Below, in pieces: positions 9,236-17,433 of a stretch of DNA of 64,000 nt. A program made the translations under genes and the position numbers. This stretch comes from Paludisphaera mucosa (lineage in GTDB: Bacteria > Planctomycetota > Planctomycetia > Isosphaerales > Isosphaeraceae): assembly GCF_029589435.1 (NCBI RefSeq), contig NZ_JARRAG010000002.1, forward strand, positions 744,001-808,000, read 5' to 3'. Position 1 is the stretch's first letter. Every line of letters starts with the position of its first letter. The notes under the pieces were generated by a model. The model had not been told where the DNA came from and did no database searches. It was given only the letters and a program-made list of their open reading frames with translations.

Positions 9236-10600
9236 TTGACGAATCCCGACGCCCCGACCGACGCGACGCCCGCCCCCGCGCCCCCGGCCGAGACGCCCTC
9301 CCCGGAGGCCCCGCCCGTCGCGGCCGGCCGGGTGGACTCGGTCGACGTGCTGCGGGGGCTGACGATCCTTTTGATGGTCTTCGTCAACGATTTGGGCCAT
9401 GCCGCGCCGTCGTGGCTGCACCATATCGAGCCCCCCGACGCCGACGGCATGACGGTGGCCGACCTGGTCTTCCCCTGGTTCCTGTTCATCGTCGGCGTGT
9501 CGATCCCGCTGGCCTTCCAGTCCGCCTTCGCGCGGGGGGCGACGACGGCCGGGCAGGTCGGCCACATCCTGCTGCGGACCGTGAGCCTGCTCTTCCTGGG
9601 CGTCGTGTACGAAGGCGCGGGCGGCGACCGGACGCTGGGCGGGGCCCGGTGGACGCTGCTGGCCTTCGTCGCGATCATGCTGGCCTGGACGAGCCCGCCG
9701 CGCGAGCCGGGACGCAAGCGGACGACCTTCCTGGTCCTGAAGGGGCTGGGAGCCGTCGCCCTGATCGCGCTGCTGGCGATCTACCGCCGGCGGCCCGCGG
9801 ACACCTCGCTGCTGTTCTACGGGCCGGTCGAGGGCTGGCCCTGGTTCCGTTCCGAATGGTGGGGCATCCTGGGGCTGATCGGCTGGGCCTACCTGACCGT
9901 GGCGCTGCTGACGCTCTGGCTGGGGAAGCGCCGCGAGTGGCTGATGGGCGCGCTCGGCGTCCTGATCCTGCTGCACCTCGTGATGAACCAGGGCGGGCTG
10001 TTCAAGCACGTCGAGAGCAAGGCGTGGCTCGCGCCCGTCGGTCCCGCCGTGTCGTGGCTGCGCGGGGTCGTCGACTGGATCGGCTCGTACGTCGGGATCG
10101 GCGAGGCGACGGGCTCGCTGGCGGCGATCACGATGGCCGGCTGCCTGCTGGGGTCGATCCTGCCGAGGGGGTCCGACGTGGCGACGCCCCGCGAGCGGAC
10201 CTCATGGACGCTCACCTTCGCCCTGGGCCTCTTCGTCGCGGGCCTCGTCACCGACGGCTTCGCGGGGATCAACAAGATCGGGGCGACGCCGACCTGGTGC
10301 CTCTGGACGGCGTCGCTGGCCGCCCTGCTCTGGTTGGCCCTCTACCTCGTCGTCGACGTCGCGGGTTGGCGCGCCTGGTCGATCGTCGCCCGCCCGGCGG
10401 GCGCCAACCCGATCCTCGCCTACTTCCTGCACCCGATCGTGACCGAGGCCCTCTCGGTCGCAGGGATCGGCGGCCAGGTGATGGCCTACAAGGACTCGGC
10501 GAACCCGGGGATCGTCGTCGCCGGCTCGCTCGGCATGGCGCTCTTCGTCTGCGCCCTCACCGGCCTGCTCGCGCGGCTGGGGCTGAGGGTGAAGCTATAA
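9236..10600 (+). CDS. HGSNAT/DUF5009-type membrane acyltransferase
   Basis: Multi-pass membrane protein of 454 aa beginning at TTG (9236), 7 bp after the previous stop, with GTGAGG as ribosome binding site; the nearby ATG at 9231 runs straight into a stop. After a Pro/Ala-rich cytoplasmic tail the sequence VDSVDVLRGLTILLMVFVNDLGH and FPWFLFIVGVSIPLAF is the hallmark of heparan-alpha-glucosaminide N-acetyltransferase-like and DUF5009/DUF1624 proteins, followed by about ten hydrophobic helices and NPILAYFLHPIV near the end. Known relatives move an acetyl group across a membrane onto a sugar amine. Together with the upstream esterase this suggests acetyl turnover on an extracytoplasmic glycan. 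Confidence 0.85.
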   Translation: MTNPDAPTDATPAPAPPAETPSPEAPPVAAGRVDSVDVLRGLTILLMVFVNDLGHAAPSWLHHIEPPDADGMTVADLVFPWFLFIVGVSIPLAFQSAFARGATTAGQVGHILLRTVSLLFLGVVYEGAGGDRTLGGARWTLLAFVAIMLAWTSPPREPGRKRTTFLVLKGLGAVALIALLAIYRRRPADTSLLFYGPVEGWPWFRSEWWGILGLIGWAYLTVALLTLWLGKRREWLMGALGVLILLHLVMNQGGLFKHVESKAWLAPVGPAVSWLRGVVDWIGSYVGIGEATGSLAAITMAGCLLGSILPRGSDVATPRERTSWTLTFALGLFVAGLVTDGFAGINKIGATPTWCLWTASLAALLWLALYLVVDVAGWRAWSIVARPAGANPILAYFLHPIVTEALSVAGIGGQVMAYKDSANPGIVVAGSLGMALFVCALTGLLARLGLRVKL

Positions 10601-10615
10601 AGGCGAGCGCCTCGG

Positions 10616-10766
10616 CCTTCTCCCCTCGGGAGAAGGCGACGCACAGCGGCGGATGAGGGTCGTCGGAGTTCGGATGGCGTGACGGATCACGAGGGCTTCC
10701 TCGAAGCGCCATGACCCTCATCCGGCCCTTCGGGCCACCTTCTCCCGGGGGGAGAAGGGCGATCCT
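10616..10766. repeat. Composite palindromic intergenic repeat, copy 2
   Basis: Both ends carry the same 9-bp hairpin, CCTTCTCCC-nnn-GGGAGAAGG, at 10616-10636 and near 10738-10758. Inside lie GCGGCGGATGAGGG and, inverted, CCCTCATCCGGCCCTTCGGG. Bases 10644-10672 (29 bp) are identical to the reverse complement of 52001-52029. It sits between two convergent genes and may also act as their terminator. Confidence 0.85.
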
Positions 10767-10773
10767 CGGCGGC

Positions 10774-12063
10774 TCACGCGCCGACCACGCCGTTGCTCGT
10801 CTCCGCGGCCGGGGCCTCGACGGGGGCGCAGCCGGCCTCGCCGGCGCAGCAGGGGCGCGGGGGGAGGATGTGGCCCATCTTGTCGCGCTTGGCGTCGAGG
10901 TACTTCTGGCGCTCGGCGTGGGGCGGGGCGATGATGGGGACCTGGTCGACGACCTTCAGGTCGTAGCCGTAGTAGACGAACGCGTTGGTCTTCTTGGGGT
11001 TGTTCGTCAGCAGGCGGATCTTGGTCAGGCCCAGGTCCTTGAGGATCTGCAGGCCGATGCCGTAGTCGCGCATGTCGGCGCGGTGGCCGAGGGCGAGGTT
11101 GGCCTGCACGGTGTCCATCCCCTTGTCCTGCAGGTTGTACGCCCGGATCTTCTCGATCAGGCCGATGCCCCGGCCCTCCTGCGGCAGGTAGATCAGCGCG
11201 CCGACGCCCTCCGAGCCGATCATCTCGAGCGCCATGTGGAGCTGGTCGCCGCAGTCGCAGCGGAGCGAGTCGAGCAGGTCGCCGGTGAAGCACGAGGAGT
11301 GGAGCCGGACCAGCGGGGCCTCGACCGACTGGAGGTCGCCCATCACGAAGGCCACCGGCTCGTTGCCCGGCTCGTGCTGCACGCGGTAGCCCAGGATGCG
11401 GCCGTTGCCGTACCGCGACGGCAGGTCGGACTCGGCCACGCGGTTGACGAGCTTCTCGCGCATCCGGCGGTAGCGGATCAGGGCCTCGATCGAGATGATG
11501 GGCAGGCCGTGCTCGCGGGCCACCGCCTGCAGCCGCTCGCCCCGGGCCATGCCGACGCCGTCGGTGATCTCGCAGATGACCCCGGCCGGCGTCAGGTTCG
11601 CCAGCCTCATCAGGTCGACGGCCGCCTCGGTGTGCCCCGCGCGGCGGAGCACCCCCCCCTCCTTGGCGACCAGCGGGAAGAGGTGCCCGGGGCGCAGGAG
11701 GTCGCCGGGCTTGGTGGCGGGATCGAGGATCGCCGCGACGGTCCGCGCCCGCTCCTCGGCGCTGATGCCGGTGCGGCACGACGCGTGATCGACGGGGATC
11801 GTGTAGGGCGTCTCGTGGGCCGAGGTGTTGTGGTCGACCATCGGGTTGAGCCGCAGCCGGTCGGCGACGTCGGGCATGATCGGCATGCAGACCAGGCCGC
11901 GGCCGTGGGTGATCATGAACTCGATCACCTCGGGCGTCGCCCGCTCGGCCGCGACGACGAAATCGCCCTCGTCCTCGCGATCCTCGTCGTCAACGACGAC
12001 GATCACCCGGCCGATTTTGAGGGCCTCGATCGCGTCCTCGATCTTCGAATACTCGTACCGCAT
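10774..12063 (-). CDS. ribBA: Bifunctional DHBP synthase / GTP cyclohydrolase II
   Basis: Cytoplasmic enzyme that makes both riboflavin precursors: 3,4-dihydroxy-2-butanone 4-phosphate from ribulose 5-phosphate and the pyrimidine precursor from GTP. The 429-aa start at 12063 (MRYEYSKIEDAI) is chosen because AAGGA lies 11 bp upstream and RibB proteins usually begin here; an in-frame ATG at 12075 has no proper spacing. The N-terminal RibB domain (1-205) has VDDEDREDEGDFV and DHASCRTGISAEERA. The C-terminal RibA domain (208-398) has HSSCFTGDLLDSLRCDCGDQ with the three zinc cysteines and PQEGRGIGLIEKI. An extra 30-residue tail carries three more cysteines (PCCAGEAGC), not needed by the family. 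No FMN riboswitch is visible upstream. Confidence 0.97.
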   Translation of the reverse strand: MRYEYSKIEDAIEALKIGRVIVVVDDEDREDEGDFVVAAERATPEVIEFMITHGRGLVCMPIMPDVADRLRLNPMVDHNTSAHETPYTIPVDHASCRTGISAEERARTVAAILDPATKPGDLLRPGHLFPLVAKEGGVLRRAGHTEAAVDLMRLANLTPAGVICEITDGVGMARGERLQAVAREHGLPIISIEALIRYRRMREKLVNRVAESDLPSRYGNGRILGYRVQHEPGNEPVAFVMGDLQSVEAPLVRLHSSCFTGDLLDSLRCDCGDQLHMALEMIGSEGVGALIYLPQEGRGIGLIEKIRAYNLQDKGMDTVQANLALGHRADMRDYGIGLQILKDLGLTKIRLLTNNPKKTNAFVYYGYDLKVVDQVPIIAPPHAERQKYLDAKRDKMGHILPPRPCCAGEAGCAPVEAPAAETSNGVVGA

Positions 12064-12148
12064 CGACCCATCCATCCTTTTGCGGACCGAAAGCCACGTC
12101 GCCGGGCTGCGCAACGTCGAGAAGCCCCGGTCGCCCCGGGCCTGCTCC

Positions 12149-12177
12149 ATTCTACGCGCGAGGTCGACCGAAATCAG
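12149..12177 (-). promoter_or_regulatory. Possible ribBA promoter
   Basis: On the minus strand, CTGATT (12177-12172), a 17-bp spacer and TAGAAT (12154-12149). The -10 matches five of six consensus bases, but the -35 only three. It would give a leader of about 80 nt. Confidence 0.3.
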
Positions 12178-12258
12178 GTCGCAGCCCCGTCGAAGGGGTC
12201 GGAGACGCCTCGCCCGAGCCCGAGTTGCGCCGTCCGCGGGCCTGCGGACGGGCCGTTT

Positions 12259-13470
12259 CTAGCGGACGCCCGCCTTGTCGGCGACGACCTTGAGGTCGAA
12301 GCCCGGGGCGGCGTAGACGACCTTGCCGTCGGCGGCGATCACGACGGCGGAGGGGACGTCCTTGACGCCATAGGCCGCGGAGGCGGCGTCCTGGGGGTCG
12401 ACGAGGATGGTGGGGAGTCCGGCGACGCCCTGGATCCGGGCCTTCACCTGGTCGGCCGTGTCGCCCATGCTCACGACGAGCAAGCGGGCCCGATCGCCCA
12501 GGGCTCGGTTCAGCGCGGCGACCTGGCCGAGCGACTCGCCGGAGCCGGCGGCCCAGGTCGCCCAGAAGACGAGCACGGTGGGCTTGCCGGTGGTCGCGGC
12601 GAGCGCGACTTCCTCGCCTTCGAGGTTGGCCAGCGCCAGTTCCGGCGCCGGCTTGTCGAGGATCGAGGGCGTCCGCGCCGCGATCATGGCGGCGAAGACG
12701 TCGTCGACCCGCTTCGCCTCGGCGGGGACGGCCAGGACGAACGCGGAATCCGGCACGTCGACGTCGAGCGTCCAGGTCAGGTCGGAGCGTCGCGCGGTGA
12801 CGAGCTTCGGGCCCCCCGGCGCGGCCGACTCGAAGGTCAGCTCCATCCTCCGGAGCAGCGGCGCGTCCTTGGGGCCGACCCACATGACGACCGGCATGCC
12901 GTCGTAGTCGACGCGGAACCGGGTCGTCGGCACGCCGTCGACGACCTCCTCGCCGTCGACCGAGGCGGAGCGGGCGTGCCGCAGGACGTGCTCGCGCAGG
13001 TCGGGCCGGGCCATCACGCTCAGGCCCGAGGCGTCCAGGGTCGACTCGACGATATGCTGGTGATAGACCTGCACGCCGGGGTCGGGCCCTTCGTATTCGG
13101 CGTAGAGGCCGTCGGGGACGTAATAGGTCACGAGCTTGCGGCCGTCGCAGGCCACCCGCAGGGCGGGCCGCTCCTCGGCCTCGCCGAACGCGGCCCAGTC
13201 GGAGGCGACGGCGAATCGTCCGGGCCGGCTGGCGACGATCGTCTGGGTCGACGTCGACCCGCTCACGGCGTCGGGCCCGCCGGCGGGGTCGGTCAGGGTC
13301 GACTTCACGCGGGCCGCGACGGAGTAGCTCTTGAGCCCCGCCATCGTCGCCTGGGCCTTCTCCAACGTCGCGACGAATTCGGGCGCCACGCGTCCCGGCT
13401 CGGCGAGCGGCTGGTCGGCGAGGGCCTGACCGAGGAGGGTCAGGGCCAGGACGAGGGAAGACGCGAGCAT
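12259..13470 (-). CDS. Exported thioredoxin-fold protein without redox cysteines
   Basis: 403 aa with a signal peptide (MLASSLVLALTLLGQALADQ). The first 250 residues resemble the DUF2092/LolA-like beta domain that planctomycetes often place before a thioredoxin domain (VAARVKSTL, CDGRKLVTYYVPDGLYAEY). The last 140 residues are a TlpA/AhpC-type thioredoxin fold, PAPELALANLEGEEVALAATTGKPTVLVFWATWAAGSGES to the end. Where the family has WATWCGPC, this protein has AAGS (about residues 307-310), so disulfide chemistry is impossible at the usual site. The rest of the fold is intact (DVPSAVVIAADGKVVY), so it looks like a stable variant. The gene at 52050-53459 has the same two-domain plan with an intact CGPC. 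Confidence 0.8.
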   Translation of the reverse strand: MLASSLVLALTLLGQALADQPLAEPGRVAPEFVATLEKAQATMAGLKSYSVAARVKSTLTDPAGGPDAVSGSTSTQTIVASRPGRFAVASDWAAFGEAEERPALRVACDGRKLVTYYVPDGLYAEYEGPDPGVQVYHQHIVESTLDASGLSVMARPDLREHVLRHARSASVDGEEVVDGVPTTRFRVDYDGMPVVMWVGPKDAPLLRRMELTFESAAPGGPKLVTARRSDLTWTLDVDVPDSAFVLAVPAEAKRVDDVFAAMIAARTPSILDKPAPELALANLEGEEVALAATTGKPTVLVFWATWAAGSGESLGQVAALNRALGDRARLLVVSMGDTADQVKARIQGVAGLPTILVDPQDAASAAYGVKDVPSAVVIAADGKVVYAAPGFDLKVVADKAGVR

Positions 13471-13525
13471 GATTCGAGGCTCCTGGGATTCGTCGGGGCG
13501 CGTCGGACGTCGGCTCGCGGCCGGC

Positions 13526-14857
13526 TCAGGGGAGCATCTGGTTCATCCGCCGGAGGGACTGGTCGGCGGCGCGGAACTGGGCGACCATCGGCCCGCCCGC
13601 GGCTCCGACGATCGCGTTCATGTGCGCGGTGATCGTGTCGGAGTGCCGCAGGGCCAACTCCAGGGCGCCGCGGAGCTCGCGCCGCGGGGCGCCGTCGCGG
13701 ACGCGCTGATAGAGCCCCTCGAGCGCGCCGCGGAGCTGCTGGGCCTCGGACTGGAACTGGCGACCCTGCTTCACCTGGTTGACGTGGGCGCCCAGGGTCT
13801 GGAGATAGCCGTCGAGCTGGCCGATCGCCTCGTTGAGGAGCGAGACGAACTCCGGGCCCGGGCGGAAGCCGTGGCCGGGGCCGACGGGAGGCCGGGGCGG
13901 CCGGATCCCCGGCGGCGGCAGGATCGGAGGTTGGATCGGCGGCTGGATCGGGGGCGGGCCCCCGTAGGCCGGGTCGGGGGGCGGCGGCCGGACGATGCGG
14001 TTGGAGCCCGGCGGGTACGCGGGGTCCTCGATGGGTCCCCTCGGGTCGATCGCGAAGAAGCCGCAGAGCCGGTCGAGCTGCTGCCGGACGCCGACGATCG
14101 CGTCGCGGGTCGGCGGGTCCACCGCCGCGATCGTCGGGTAGAGGAACAGGTCCCAGGCGACCAGGCGGATCTGCTGGACCATCTGCCAGAGGTCCTCGGC
14201 GCGGGCCGTGGAGGTCTGCATCCCCTGGAAGTACCGGTTCTGCTCCAGCAGGCTCGCGGCCGAGGCCGACGCCCGCACGCCGGCCGGGTCGCGACGCCCC
14301 GCGAGCATCTGGCTCGCGCGGTCGGCGGCGATCTGCAGGTTGCTCGTGGCGGCGCCGACTCCGCGCGCGTCCCACCGGGGGTCGCGGTTCGGCGGCAGGC
14401 CCGGCGAGCCGGCGTCGTACGAGCCGATCACGCTGCGGATCTGATACGAGAGCCGCTGGATGCGGTCCAGCGCGTTCGACGCCCGCGGCGCGCTGACGCG
14501 GCCACCGCCGAGCACGCCCGCCAGCGCCGTGTAGGCGCGGTCCACGTCGAGGAAGGCCCCCTGGAGATTGGGCGCGCCGCGCCGCGCCTGATCGCGGAAG
14601 GACGCGGCCGACCGCGCCAGGGCCTCGGCCCGCATGCCGGCCTGGTTGGCCAGGTACGACCCCGCCAGCTCGTAGCGGACGTCGTCGGCCGCCTGCCGGG
14701 CCTCGTCGGCGAGCGAGTCGGCCAGCCTCGGCAGGCTCCCCGAATCGGGCCGCCCCGGCGGGAAGAATTGCGGGGCGCCGGGATACGACTGCCCCCGGGC
14801 CGCCGGATCGGCGAGCGCCGCGAGGAGCGCGGCCAGGGCGAGGATGCGGAGCGGCAT
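13526..14857 (-). CDS. Secreted protein of unknown function, Pro-rich linker
   Basis: 443 aa from the ATG at 14857, chosen because it begins a good signal peptide (MPLRILALAALLAALADPAARGQS); the frame remains open another 69 bases upstream. The body is helical, with Ala/Arg/Gln-rich stretches (SLADEARQAADDVRYELAGSY, ASLLEQNRYFQGM). A Pro/Gly-rich linker of about 60 residues (PPPPDPAYGGPPPIQPPIQ) is followed by a second helical part (FVSLLNEAIGQLDGYLQTL) and an end with DTITAHMNAIVGA. I recognise no enzyme motif. The helical repeats and the linker suggest a periplasmic structural or binding role, but this is a guess. Confidence 0.7.
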   Translation of the reverse strand: MPLRILALAALLAALADPAARGQSYPGAPQFFPPGRPDSGSLPRLADSLADEARQAADDVRYELAGSYLANQAGMRAEALARSAASFRDQARRGAPNLQGAFLDVDRAYTALAGVLGGGRVSAPRASNALDRIQRLSYQIRSVIGSYDAGSPGLPPNRDPRWDARGVGAATSNLQIAADRASQMLAGRRDPAGVRASASAASLLEQNRYFQGMQTSTARAEDLWQMVQQIRLVAWDLFLYPTIAAVDPPTRDAIVGVRQQLDRLCGFFAIDPRGPIEDPAYPPGSNRIVRPPPPDPAYGGPPPIQPPIQPPILPPPGIRPPRPPVGPGHGFRPGPEFVSLLNEAIGQLDGYLQTLGAHVNQVKQGRQFQSEAQQLRGALEGLYQRVRDGAPRRELRGALELALRHSDTITAHMNAIVGAAGGPMVAQFRAADQSLRRMNQMLP

Positions 14858-14970
14858 GGCGGTCGACTCCGTCGCGATCGGGTGCGGTTCCAGAGGATGC
14901 CCGACGATGCAGCTCGCGCGCCGCAAATCGGTGACGAGAGGCGGACGGCCGCTCGAACGCCGGCATCCTT

Positions 14971-14999
14971 GTTATAGGTCCGGTTGACACGTCGAGCAA
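14971..14999 (-). promoter_or_regulatory. Probable promoter of the 13526-14857 gene
   Basis: Minus strand TTGCTC (14999-14994), 17-bp spacer, TATAAC (14976-14971), in the otherwise GC-rich gap between divergent genes. It would give a leader of about 105 nt. Confidence 0.4.
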
Positions 15000-15096
15000 G
15001 CCGCGGGCGCCCCGCTTCCTCACGGTTCGTGGGCGGTGTACCATTCCCCGGGCGGGCGACGCGCGGCGCGTCGAACCTCGGCGAGGGAGGCGGGTG

Positions 15097-16110
15097 ATGG
15101 ACGATCGGGTGCGATTCTCCCTGGACGAGGTCCGCGAGTTGGTCGCGTCGGTGCTGACGCGGCACGGGCTGGCGCCGGCGCACGTCGAGGCCTGCGCCGA
15201 CGTGATGACGGCCGGCGAGCGCGACGGCGGCGGGTCGCACGGGATCTTCCGGCTGCTGATGTGCATGAATTCGATCCGCGCGGGGAAGGTGACGCTCGAC
15301 GCCGAGCCGGTCGTGCACGACGTCGCGCCGGGGGTCGTCCGCGTCGACGCGGGCGGGGCGTTCGCGCCCCTGGCCTTCCGCCGCGGGCTGCCGCTGCTGG
15401 CGAAGAAGGCGAAGGCGGTGGGCGTGGCGGCGATGGCGGTCAACGATTGCTGCCACTTCGCGGCGCTCTTCCCCGAGGTCGAGGCGATCGCGCGCGAGGG
15501 CCTGGTCGGCTTCGCGTTCACGCCCAGCCACGCGTGGGTCGCGCCGGCGGGGGGCTCGCGGCCGCTGCTGGGGACGAACCCGATCGCCTTCGGCTGGCCC
15601 CGGCCGGGGGGCGACCCGTTCGTCTTCGACTTCGCCACCAGCGCGTCGGCCCGGGGCGAGATCGAGCTGCACCGCCGCGAGGCCCGGCCCACGCCCCCGG
15701 GATGGGGCGTCGACCCCTCCGGCGAGCCGACCACCGACGCCGACGCCATCATGGCCGGCGCGATGCTCCCCTTCGGCGGCCACAAGGGCTCGGCCCTCTC
15801 CCTCATGGTCGAGCTGATCGCCGGCCCCCTGATCGGCGACCTGACGAGCGTCGATTCGATCGCCTTCGACGACGGCGCGCGGGGCGCCCCGCGCGGCGGC
15901 GAGCTGCTGCTGGCGATCGACCCGTCGCGGATCCTCGGCGCGGCCGCCGGCGACCACCTCGCCCGCGCCGAGGCGATCTTCGACGGCGTCGTCTCGCAGG
16001 GCGCGAGGCTCCCCTCGCTCCGCCGCTACGAGGCCCGCCGCCGCAGCCTGTCCGAGGGTGCGCTCATCCCTCGCAAGCTCGTCGAGGAGGTCCGGGCGCT
16101 CCTGGACTGA
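15097..16110 (+). CDS. Ldh family NAD(P)H-dependent oxidoreductase (LDH2/MDG2 type)
   Basis: 337-aa member of the malate/L-sulfolactate/ureidoglycolate dehydrogenase superfamily, unrelated to Rossmann LDH. The ATG at 15097 is 6 bp after GAGGGAGG; a GTG one codon earlier is also possible. Family features are an N-terminal helical part (ACADVMTAGERDGGGSHGIFRL, with the conserved SHG), VGVAAMAVNDCCHFAALFPEVEAIAREGLVGFAFT, GTNPIAFGWP, DFATSASARGEIELH and the GGHKGSALSLMVELIAGPLIGD nucleotide-binding block. It is similar in layout to delta1-piperideine/pyrroline-2-carboxylate reductases, so an imino- or keto-acid substrate is likely, but the sequence does not fix it. It ends 12 bp before a convergent gene. 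Confidence 0.88.
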   Translation: MDDRVRFSLDEVRELVASVLTRHGLAPAHVEACADVMTAGERDGGGSHGIFRLLMCMNSIRAGKVTLDAEPVVHDVAPGVVRVDAGGAFAPLAFRRGLPLLAKKAKAVGVAAMAVNDCCHFAALFPEVEAIAREGLVGFAFTPSHAWVAPAGGSRPLLGTNPIAFGWPRPGGDPFVFDFATSASARGEIELHRREARPTPPGWGVDPSGEPTTDADAIMAGAMLPFGGHKGSALSLMVELIAGPLIGDLTSVDSIAFDDGARGAPRGGELLLAIDPSRILGAAAGDHLARAEAIFDGVVSQGARLPSLRRYEARRRSLSEGALIPRKLVEEVRALLD

Positions 16111-16122
16111 CCCCGACGGCCG

Positions 16123-16707
16123 TCACTTCACGGAATCGTCGATCAAGGCGGCCAGCTTGGCGTCGAGGGAGGCGGCGACCTTCGAAACGGCGTCGTCCTG
16201 GAACTGGCCGAAGAGCGATGAGGGCAGGTCGTACTCGATGCACGTCACGCCGGCCTCGGGCTCGTGGATCAGCACGCGGAGCGGCGCGTAGAGGGCGGCG
16301 CCGACGGCGTGGCGGGTCATCTCGACGGCGAAGAGCGGGTTGCCGACGACGTACTGCACGGCCTTGCGACGGGGTCCGACGAGGCCCAGCAGGGTGCCGT
16401 GGTCGTTCTTGCCGAACAGCATGAACCCGCTCGGCCCGGCCATCTTCTCGATCGCGGCCCGGACCGTCGCCGGATCGGCGCCCTGGGCCAGCGTGGCGGT
16501 CGGCCCCGGGTCGTGCCGCCCCAGGCCCCGCTCGAAAGCGGCGGCCACCGCATCGAACGGCCGGTCCACCGTCAGGCGGACGTGCTCCACAGCGACCTGC
16601 GAACGCTCCTCGTTCCGCTTCTCCGGCATGGCGCCCTCCCCCGCTCCCTCGCCCCCGACCGCCGCGGCCAGCAGGCCGATCGCCGCACAGGTCCAGATGA
16701 AACGCAT
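16123..16707 (-). CDS. DUF302 domain protein, exported
   Basis: 194 aa with a signal peptide (MRFIWTCAAIGLLAAAVGGEGAGEG). The mature part fits DUF302: VAVEHVRLTVDRPFDAVAAAFERGL at the start and, near the end, a FAVEMTRHAVGAALYAPLRVLIHEPEAGVTCIEYDLPSSLFGQF block. DUF302 proteins are small alpha/beta proteins of uncertain function, often exported or membrane-linked. The gene stands alone, convergent to the Ldh-family gene and divergent from a sigma factor gene. A sigma-70-like promoter lies 65 bp upstream of its start. Confidence 0.8.
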   Translation of the reverse strand: MRFIWTCAAIGLLAAAVGGEGAGEGAMPEKRNEERSQVAVEHVRLTVDRPFDAVAAAFERGLGRHDPGPTATLAQGADPATVRAAIEKMAGPSGFMLFGKNDHGTLLGLVGPRRKAVQYVVGNPLFAVEMTRHAVGAALYAPLRVLIHEPEAGVTCIEYDLPSSLFGQFQDDAVSKVAASLDAKLAALIDDSVK

Positions 16708-16771
16708 GGGGATCCCTCCTCTCGTTCCCTTCGAAACCGCGGGACGCGCGCCCCGCCCGCCGACTGAAAGT

Positions 16772-16800
16772 AGTATATACAACAAAACTCCTCGGGTCCA
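16772..16800 (-). promoter_or_regulatory. Promoter of the DUF302 gene
   Basis: Minus strand TGGACC (16800-16795), 17-bp spacer, TATACT (16777-16772). The -10 matches five of six bases and sits in a distinctly AT-rich patch (GTATATACAACAAAACT on the plus strand). Confidence 0.5.
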
Positions 16801-16908
16801 GTGCCGTCGACGGAGACCGGCACCGGCGGAGATTCTGGAGATTCCGGTCGCATTCCCCGCCTCGATCGCCTCTATCTGATGGATGACGAGGCCGAGGGGG
16901 GAACGCCC

Positions 16909-17433
16909 ATGCAGCCGGACGCCGAGATCGTGCGCGACGTGCTTCGAGGGGACCGGACGGCGTTCGCCGCGCTCGTCGCGCGGCATGAGCGGGCCGCGTG
17001 GGCCACGGCCCGGCGCGTCCTGCGCGACGACCATGCGGCGGCCGACGCGGCGCAGGAGGCCTTCCTCCTCGCCTTTCGCCGGCTCGGCGACCTCCAGCGG
17101 CCCGAGCGGTTCGGCGTCTGGCTCCTGCGCATCGCCCGCCGCGAGGCCGTCCGGATGGCGAGGGCCCGGGCGCGCTCGCCGGATCACGCGTTCGACGAGC
17201 CCGCCGAGGAGCCCTTCGAAGCCTCCCGACTCTCGGCCGACTCCGAAGAGCTGCTGGCGGCCGTCGCGCGGCTGCCGGAGCACGAGCGGCTCGTGGTCGC
17301 TCTCCATTATCTCGAAGGCCGCACCGTGGCCGAGGTCGCCTCGGCGCTGGGGAGGCCCGTCGGCACCGTGACCAAGCAACTGTCCCGCGCGATCGGACGT
17401 TTGAGGCTCAAGACCGGGGGGGTGATCGGATGA
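16909..17433 (+). CDS. ECF-type RNA polymerase sigma factor
   Basis: 174 aa from the ATG at 16909, preceded by GAGGGGGGAA at good spacing; the upstream ATG at 16879 has no ribosome binding site. Sigma region 2 is FAALVARHERAAWATARRVLRDDHAAADAAQEAFLLAFRRLGDLQRPERFGVWLLRIARREAVRMAR. Region 4 is LPEHERLVVALHYLEGRTVAEVASALGRPVGTVTKQLSRAIGRLRL, with its helix-turn-helix. The next gene starts within its stop codon (ATGA) and encodes a single-pass membrane protein, the usual arrangement of a sigma factor with its membrane regulator. Confidence 0.92.
   Translation: MQPDAEIVRDVLRGDRTAFAALVARHERAAWATARRVLRDDHAAADAAQEAFLLAFRRLGDLQRPERFGVWLLRIARREAVRMARARARSPDHAFDEPAEEPFEASRLSADSEELLAAVARLPEHERLVVALHYLEGRTVAEVASALGRPVGTVTKQLSRAIGRLRLKTGGVIG

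Noticed and set aside
11000-12258. FMN riboswitch in front of ribBA.
   Set aside because: The 195-bp region upstream lacks the conserved FMN aptamer segments, and the leader predicted from the only promoter candidate is about 80 nt, too short for it.
14984-14989. TTGACA on the plus strand as promoter of the Ldh-family gene.
   Set aside because: No -10 hexamer at 15-19 bp; the next AT-rich hexamer is far downstream.
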